DNA of 64,000 nt from Erpobdella octoculata (taxonomy: Eukaryota > Annelida > Clitellata > Hirudinida > Erpobdellidae), in the NCBI GenBank assembly GCA_963978895.1, contig OZ022242.1, positions 11,565,441-11,629,440 on the forward strand, given 5' to 3'. Position 1 is the stretch's first letter. Every line of letters starts with the position of its first letter. The notes beneath the pieces were generated by a model. The model saw only the letters and a list, made by a program, of their open reading frames with translations. It did no database searches and was not told where the DNA came from. Shown in pieces: positions 53,853 through 64,000 of this stretch. Position numbers and translations under genes: made by a program.

Positions 53853-54296
53853 CAGTTTGCCGCCATGTTACCAATCCAGCCGTCGTGTTTACGTCGGTCG
53901 TCGCATGATATACGAACAATTAGGGGGTTTTAATTAAATTAAACTATTTTACTTGAAAATAAAATTTGTTATTTAGTTATTCGGTATTTTTAACATTTTT
54001 TTACTACGGTCATTATGATAGTTATTCGGTAACACATGCAAAAGATTTGGCAGTCACACAGATGAAACGCGCTGCAGATCACCGCAAGAAAATCGCTCCG
54101 CTATGAAATGACTGTTTTGCTCCCTTATATTTTCTATTAAAGCAATTACAAGCAGCGCAATTCGACATTTTTAAAACTTCTAAAAAGATTCCGTCAATAG
54201 CATCAGATAGTTGGCCTTCCAAAATGGCGACGAGCGGCGACTCCCAGACAGGTCTAAGCACAATCCAGTTATATTATAGAGATCAGTGATCAGAGT

Positions 54297-54704
54297 GGAG
54301 TGGACCTCGATTTTAGAGTTTCCAAACAAGCCTGAAATTTTGGCGTATAAAAGGAACCGGGATGCACCTTTATTTTTTACACCAGGTGCCAGAAAACATT
54401 AATAATTAATGAGATGCAACAACATCAGATTGGTTCCTGATAAGAAAACCGGAAAATATTTGTCCGAGTTGTCAAAAAATTAAAAATTTTCAAAAACGTT
54501 ATTGTAAGAAGATATTGTATTTGTTGAAATCAGTAAATACATTGATTAAAATTCTTATTTGGTTTTGGTATCGATGAATTATTGTCTCTAGTCGCTATGT
54601 TAATTTATTTCCCAAACATTTTTGTAAAAGAAAAAGACGTCCAAGTGGGGAGTCTGACATTCTACGACTCGGTTTTTCTCATAATTATTAATGTTCCTAA
54701 TGGC
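54297..54704. other. Non-coding DNA
   Basis: No supported exon; no repeat matching elsewhere in the window. Confidence 0.45.
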
Positions 54705-54890
54705 TACCCAGCGAATACACCCGCACGGGACGTCCCAGCTCGCTGGGAGAAAACACCGGGATAGAGACGGGACCCGTGCGGGGATCCCGGCTGGTAATAA
54801 ATCATTTAAATGAGCATTCATCCCGTTCGGGTCCCGTGTCTAACCAGGCTGTCTATCCCAGCTCTATCACGTGACATTTTAATGCAAGAA

Positions 54891-55336
54891 TACATACATA
54901 CATACATACATACATACATACATACATACATACATACATACATACATACATACATACATACATACATACATACATACATACATACATACATACATACATA
55001 CATACATACATACATACATACATACATACATACATACATACATACATACATACATACATACATACATACATACATACATACATACATACATACATACATA
55101 CATACATACATACATACATACATACATACATACATACATACATACATACATACATACATACATACATACATACATACATACATACATACATACATACATA
55201 CATACATACATACATACATACATACATACATACATACATACATACATACATACATACATACATACATACATACATACATACATACATACATACATACACA
55301 CACACACATACATACATACATACATACATACATACA

Positions 55337-55370
<34 letters not shown>

Positions 55371-55372
55371 CA
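54891..55372 (+). repeat. (CATA)n microsatellite
   Basis: About 118 CATA units with one CA interruption near 55298-55308. Confidence 0.98.
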
Positions 55373-55384
55373 TACTGAAGTTGA

Positions 55385-55545
55385 TTAGAAATGAGCGGAA
55401 ACTGGAACGAAAAAGAAAGAGAGAACAAAAAAGCAACTGAGAGCGAAAAAGCGAGCGGGAAAGGTAAAGCGACCAAGAGCAGGAAAGCGTCCGGGATCGG
55501 GAAAACGACCGAGAGCGGGAAAGCGAACGAGAGCGAGAAAACGGC
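55385..55545 (+). mobile_element. Helitron-like VNTR piece
   Basis: GAGAGCGAAAAAGCGAGCGG, then AAGCGACCAAGAGC-type 18-bp units; no 5' or 3' end. Confidence 0.55.
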
Positions 55546-56019
55546 CGGGATCAGAGTTTTACCCGTCACGACTATGAGGCTATTGGCCGCGGAAATGGGC
55601 GATTTTACCGCGCTCCGGGCCGATTCGTCGCATGGTTGGCGTTTTCGTCGCGACTTAGCGACGAAAATGCTCACGGCGACGAAATGGCTTTCGCGACGAC
55701 TTGGCCGTACCTGTATGTGTGTGTCCCCCGTGATTAATGATGCCGGGATATGGCTGGGTATCCCGAGCTGATCCCGTGTTTAATGATGCGGGATTTAGCT
55801 GGGTATCTTTTAGTTTTGTTGATGCCGTGCTAATGATCTGGATATCCCGTGCGGGTCCCGTGTAAATCCCTGTGCTGAACCCGCTGGGTTCCCCGGTTCT
55901 ATCCCGCGTTGGTCCCGTGCGGGTATTTGCTGGGTAGTGTAAAAAAATAAAGGTTTGCCGAGCCCGGGGGACAAACCCACGCTACGCCATACGCCACTGG
56001 CTGAGAGATTATTATTTGT

Positions 56020-56225
56020 CTTTCTCTGTACGCAAATCTTGCAAGTAAAATTTAACCAGCCTTTTGACTAGCTATGAAACTTTTAGCATAGCTTTATATT
56101 GGATGACAATACATGATTCAATTAAAAAAAATTTAATTTGAATATCTTTTGTATTTCTAAATCGAGTGTATTTGAAATAAAAATTTGTGTTGAAAAACTC
56201 GTTACTTACATGCTTGTTTTTTTAG
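56020..56225 (+). repeat. DR-A copy 5
   Basis: Begins inside the family at CTGTACGCAAATCTTG and runs to AAACTCGTTACTTACATG. Confidence 0.8.
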
Positions 56226-57212
56226 ACAAATAACATTTTTTTTATAAATTATTAAACTTTTTTAAAAGAAAATTAAAATACAAGGTTTTTTGTAAAAAAT
56301 AATTTGTTTTTCTTTGGTTCTGCAATTTAATTTGTGATTGTTGTCGATTTTACTTTTCAAAGCTGATTAGTTAGTCGCTTGATTTTATTTTATTTTTATT
56401 GATTGATGAATGTGGCCAATGGTAGATACTAAATTGTAAGCTAAAAGTTAAATGTTTCTTGTAAATTTGGTTGATTTGTTTCGGACAGATTGATTCTTCA
56501 TTTTTATGTTAATATTTTTATTATTCTTGAAAGAATCCAAAAATACTCAAAGGCAGATAATTAATTATGTTAACAATTTTTAGGCAATTTGTTACCCCTC
56601 CCCCTTGTCAACAACTGTCAAACTCTCAGTCACCCCCTAACAAAATTATGTCAAATAAATTTTACCCCCCACAAAAAAAGAAACAAAATAACTAACAATA
56701 TTTTATATGGCTGGCTTTTATGCTAAAAATAAAATTGTATATATTAAAAGTTCTACAAATAAATTTTTAATACAGTTTTTTAGTCTTGTGTAACAGATTT
56801 CAAAGTGACTTTAATAACACTTGAACTTCATGAACAAATTGAGAATTTATATTCTAGCTTCTCTAACATCTTCTCATGGGAAATTCAAATGTTCCTCAAT
56901 TATTATAAATAGGCATAGTGATTAATTGATCAATTTCTTGTGGAATCGATATACACGACAAGCCAGCATCATCTTCATCTAACCATTCTGCGCTTCATCT
57001 CTCCATGCTCAATAATTGCCATCAGTTCTTTCTGTCTTTTGGCAGCCACTCGCTTTGGTCGAATTCTTTGCGGTCGACGAGGAGCATGTGGTAATTGCCT
57101 AGCCCAAGATCGCATTGTCGGTGCTGTTGAACAGGCTTCTTCAACATGACTTGTGAAACAACATTGAGGTGGCAAATTTTACAGATCTGTTCAAACAATG
57201 GCAACTGAATAG
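56226..57212. other. Intergenic DNA with an unrecognised minus-strand frame
   Basis: No clear gene. 57204-56975 (minus) is open in two frames, one with many Arg/Lys (RRPQRIRPKRVAAKRQKE), and is richer in GC than its surroundings; it could be the rest of a transposon protein. Confidence 0.3.
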
Positions 57213-57218
57213 AAGGAC

Positions 57219-57282
<64 letters not shown>

Positions 57283-57283
<1 letters not shown>

Positions 57284-57412
57284 GAACGGGAGAGCAAGCG
57301 GGAATGGGAGAGCAACCGGGAGCGTGAGAGCAAGCAGGTAAGGAAACGGGAGCAAGAGAAAAACAATAAAAAAATCTTTGAAAACCCCGGGCAACGCCGG
57401 GTACCCTGCTAG
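57283..57412 (+). mobile_element. Helitron-like 3' end
   Basis: VNTR-like GGGAACGGGAGAGCAAGC units, hairpin CCCCGGGCAACGCCGGG and terminal CTAG at 57409-57412 followed by T. A TA tract (57215-57280) precedes it. Confidence 0.7.
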
Positions 57413-57489
57413 TATATATATAATATATATTACAAATATATGTTTATTTCTATATATTATGTTATGTATATCTTGAGTATATAAATTAA

Positions 57490-58165
57490 TGACTGACTGT
57501 CTCCCTGACACTCTTTCAAAAGCTTTAAATTCTGCCGCATGCTTAGTCACTCGCCCCTTTTACTTTTCTCATATCTTTCCATCTCTTGTTCTTCTCCATT
57601 GGCTTTCTCCTAAATATAGGGTGATTTTTTAAATTTGTCTACTAATTTTTAAAATTAAAAGTTGCCCTTCTACACTTTACCAAACTAGCTAAATACAAAT
57701 CCCTCCTAAGTCTGGTCTTTGATTTTTCTCTCTTAGTCACTTTCATATCTTTACTGTTAAGCATTTTTTGCTAAACGCTTTTTTTACAAACTTTTATTTA
57801 GGTTACAATCTTTGTTTGTGTTTGTGTGGCTTTCTCTGTACGCAAATCTTGCAAGTAATATTTAACCAGCTTTTTGACTAGCTTGGAAGCTGAAACTTTC
57901 AGCATAGCTTTATATTGGATGACAATACATGATTCTTATTTCTAAATCGAGTGTATTTGAAATTAAAATTTGAGTTGAAAAACTTGTTTTTTCCTTTACT
58001 TGTTCCTACTCTGGTCCCTTTCTCTGGAACTTTTTTCCGGTTGCTCTTACTAACTCTACCTCACTCACTGTTTTCCATTGTGGACGTGAATAAGTTCATG
58101 TCCGAGCGCTATTGAAGCCACGGAAATAGCGCTATATAAATTAACGGGATTCATTGATTGATTGT
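57490..58165 (+). pseudogene. LINE 3' fragment split by DR-A copy 6
   Basis: Parallel to 49430-50010 (HISPSLVLLHWLS-type text, AGCGCTATATAAATTAACGG end, ATTGATTG tail). It is interrupted between CTAAACGC(T)n and TACTCTGGTCCC by 57785-58010. Confidence 0.75.
57785..58010 (+). repeat. DR-A copy 6
   Basis: Inserted in the LINE fragment; borders TACAAACTTTTATTTAGG and TTTACTTGTTCC, compatible with a TA target duplication. Confidence 0.8.
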
Positions 58166-58412
58166 CTCTATTTCATCTATTGTAAAAATGTAACAAATGT
58201 TTTTTTAAACTTACTATAAAATACAGTCTAGGAACTTTTTTCATTGGAACTTTCTATTATTAAAATTATTATCACAAAAGCAAATATCTGAGATTCTGTG
58301 TGCTATTTGTATCTTATCTTGAACCATGATATTACATAATATTGCATAATATTAATGCTGAGTGGTTCTAGATTAATAGTATAATTAAATTTTCAACTTT
58401 TGTTTTAAGAAC

Positions 58413-61547
<3,135 letters not shown>

Positions 61548-61611
61548 GGTAAGAGTCTGACTTTTTACTATTTCTTTCCATATATTTTTAAGCATTTTCG
61601 AGGCCAACTTT

Positions 61612-61880
61612 TACTTTTTACAAACTTTTATTTAGGTTACAATCTCTGTTTGTGTTTGTGTGGCTTTCTTTGTACGCATATCTTGCAAGTAAAATTTAAC
61701 CAGCTTTTTCACTAGCTAGGAAACTGAAACTTTCAGCATAGCTTTATATTGGATGACAATACATGATTCAATTTAAAAAAAAACCTAATTTGAACATCTT
61801 TCGTATTTCTAAATCGAGTGTATTTTAAATTAAAGTTTGTGTTATAAAACTCGTTTTTTCATTTACTTGTTTATATTTTT
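61612..61880 (+). repeat. DR-A copy 7
   Basis: The most complete copy: TACAAACTTTTATTTAGG to ATTTACTTGTTTA, with TGTTTGTGTTTGTGTGGC in the microsatellite position. Confidence 0.85.
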
Positions 61881-62103
61881 GTCAGTTAATTTACACCAAC
61901 ACAGTAATATGTTTAATCAATATACAGTATAATCCTGGTCCATCATTGGTTTGGAATATCTATACAAATACTACTTAATCTAATGAAAAACTTCTAAGAA
62001 CAGTTTTTTGCCAAATATTTATATGAAAAACTCCAACTAATTTCTTGAAAGAAATAATAAGGATGTACTATAAAACACATAATGGCTAATTAATAAAGAT
62101 AAC

Positions 62104-62470
62104 TTTACATCAATCATTCTATGAATTTTAGCATTACTTAAACATGTTTTGTGATACATTTTTGTGCAGTACAATTTTGGAATATTTTTTTTTTTGGTGG
62201 GGGTGGGATGTTTAACTACAAATTTCACCTTTGATGGTAAACAATCTTAACTATTTTTACAATAATATTCCTTTTTTCAAATCTCTTATTTTACATCAAT
62301 CATTCTATGAACTTTAGCATCAGTTAAACACATTTAGTGATATATTTTCATGCAGTACAATTTTTTTGAATATTTTTTTTAGTGAGGTGTGGGATGTTTA
62401 ACTACAATATTTCCCTTTGATGGTAAACAATCTTAACTATTTTAACAATAATATTCCTTTTTTAAATCCC
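62104..62470 (+). repeat. Two-unit tandem duplication, about 186 bp
   Basis: TTTACATCAATCATTCTATG starts at 62104 and 62290; both units share GGTAAACAATCTTAACTATT and end ATATTCCTTTTTT. Non-coding. Confidence 0.8.
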
Positions 62471-62654
62471 TTATATTAACTTCACCATTAGTCTTGATTG
62501 CTTGCTTGAATATTTGCCAACTTTGAAGGTTAAATTTAACTAACTTTCCATCATCCCATCGAGTTTAAATTTGAAATATAGGCTTGCTCCTCATGAAAAT
62601 AGATTCTATTAAAGTTTGAAAGTTTTCTGTAAAAACATTGTTTAATTAAAAATA

Positions 62655-63975
62655 GTGCAGTTGACGTTAACGGTAACGAAAGCCATCGTTAACGAAAATA
62701 AATTGAAGCCGTTAACGAAACGGTAATAGAAACGGAAATAATTCCATAAAACGACAACGAAACTAAAACGAAATTATAAATATTTTTTTAAACGACAACT
62801 GAAACTGAAAAAAAATTGAATTTTTTTTTTAACTACGACTAGCTGCTCAAATTTTTAAGCTATGTATTTATTTTCTTTGGTGACTATGATTATTTATTAT
62901 TATTATTATTATTAAATAATTAGGAAGAAGTTGTTCTTTCTACCGATTCCAGTTCAATTTGTAAGGTTGCATTGTTTCCCTCATACCCTGCAGCTGGTGG
63001 TCAGAGATCTAAATAAGTTTAAATCATATAATGATTTATGCTCTAAAACAAGGACACTAGTGGGCAAAATAAAAAAGTCATCAGTGGCAAATCAATTACT
63101 AAAAGAAAAATACCACTTGACTTTAATAATTGACTGTCCTACTAGATGGCCGAGTACATTTTTCATGATAAACAGAATGATCACAGTGAAGGACGCACTG
63201 AATGATATTATTAATCGTCAAAACCTAGATGGACTGATGAATTGCGAGTGGAAAAAATTGTAAATAATTAAATTCTTGCTGGAACCATTCGCTCATCACA
63301 CTAAGTTGGTGGAAAATGATAACATGTCACTTTCTTTCATGCTTCCTGCAGTTTTGGACCTGGAGGAACATTTAAAAAAGTGCCAGAGTATGACTGAGCT
63401 CCATAATGAAATTTTGGAACAACCAATTGTTAGTTTCAACGAAACATGTTCTACGTTTCTTTTAAATTCTCTTTCAGACCGTTTCAGATATATCCGCGAT
63501 GTTACTGCTTCAAATTTTGTTGTTTTACCAGCTGCAGCAACATTGCTAGATTTAAGAAATTTATTTTTAAAAAGACACAAAACTTCAATGCAGAAATTCC
63601 AGTTGAACAACAGCAAGAAGCAAGATCGAGGCAGCCAGGATGAAGACTTAGATACACGACCTGCAAAACACTTTAAACATTTAGCCACCTTAGTTGTCCC
63701 CTCACACATTCAACCGGTAATGGCTAAATCTCATACGGACATTGAGTTGACAACATAATGGAGAACATAACCCATTGCCTGATGAGGAGAACTGCATAGC
63801 TGAATGGTGAAAAAGACAGACTTTCTAGTTTTAAAAGATTTCGCCTAGAATATATTATCTCTGCCATGTTCAGAAGCGTTTATAGAACGTTTGTTTTCAA
63901 CATGTGGGATGCTCACATCTGGTAGACCTAACAACTTAAATAAACGTGTATTTTTGAAACATAATTTAAAATTGA
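62655..63975 (+). pseudogene. hAT transposase remnant at window edge
   Basis: A left end with CAGTTGACGTTAACGGTAAC and repeated CGTTAACGAAA words is followed by frames 62931-63263 (HTLQLVVRDLNKF, DCPTRWPSTFFMINRM), 63276-63758 (LEPFAHHTKLVENDN, SFMLPAVLDLEEHL) and, after further shifts, IERLFSTCGMLTSGRPNNLN to about 63950. These are the hAT catalytic and dimerisation parts in order. At least two frameshifts and a stop (63261) break it. The right terminus is outside the window or lost. Confidence 0.75.
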
Positions 63976-64000
63976 TTTAAATGTACCTTTTAATAAGTAT

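Larger units (their letters stand above)
52439..54288. mobile_element. hAT-type MITE split by another hAT element
   Basis: Termini CACTGATCTCTATAATATAA are inverted at both ends, continuing CTGGATTG; the 8-bp duplication is ATCAGAGT (52431-52438 and 54289-54296). Without the nested element (52510-53852 plus 8 bp) it is 499 bp. Confidence 0.92.
54707..55934. mobile_element. TIR element with TA target duplication
   Basis: CCCAGCGAATACACCCGCAC at the left and (inverted) CCCAGCAAATACCCGCACGG at the right, each flanked by TA. The interior holds repeated GGGTATCCCG/TCCCGTG words, the (CATA)n array (54891-55372) and a Helitron-like VNTR piece (55385-55545). Non-coding. Confidence 0.75.

Overview
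This 64 kb window is nuclear DNA of an animal, most likely an invertebrate; I cannot place the phylum. It is AT-rich, full of di- and tetranucleotide microsatellites, and holds GT-AG introns, a tRNA-Arg(ACG) with eukaryotic structure, Copia, LINE, hAT and Helitron-type elements, and genes recognisable only when short exons are joined across introns.

Layout. 1-11130: repeats and intergenic DNA, including a 2.8 kb CA/CATA microsatellite held between two inverted repeat arms, and a 13-unit satellite of 177 bp behind a LINE 3' end. 11233-17169: two head-to-head genes, a type II membrane protein with two candidate LIR motifs (minus; CCPG1-like architecture) and the mitochondrial twin-CX9C protein COA4 (plus), about 590 bp apart. 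17581-22168: an intact, young Copia element (one mismatch between LTRs, 5-bp target duplication). 22169-33890: a graveyard of nested mobile DNA with a Helitron-like, 18-bp-VNTR-carrying family, a hAT remnant, a retroposed sequence, broken LINE and pogo-type pieces, and a tRNA-Arg. 33949-50128: a 20-exon minus-strand gene homologous to the tRNA m5C methyltransferase NSUN2, with a full-length intact LINE (antisense) in intron 9. 50390-56000: further hAT elements and MITEs with perfect target duplications. 58413-61547: a plus-strand gene for a protein with 23-residue STPR DNA-binding repeats. 62655-end: a broken hAT transposase running towards the window edge.

The most interesting point is the NSUN2 homologue. 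All 20 exons join in frame with GT-AG borders and match the family over its whole length (797 residues predicted), yet the SAM-binding loop and both conserved cysteines (motifs IV and VI) are replaced. That pattern points to a maintained pseudo-methyltransferase and not to a decayed gene. Second is the predicted ER-phagy-receptor-like protein: two acidic W-x-x-V motifs before a single membrane helix, and glycosylation sequons only after it. Third is the set of insertions whose empty sites lie in the same window, which fixes the ends of a Helitron, a hAT element and a retroposon without outside data.

Gene models were assembled by eye from splice sites and reading frame; family names rest on motif recognition, not on a database search.
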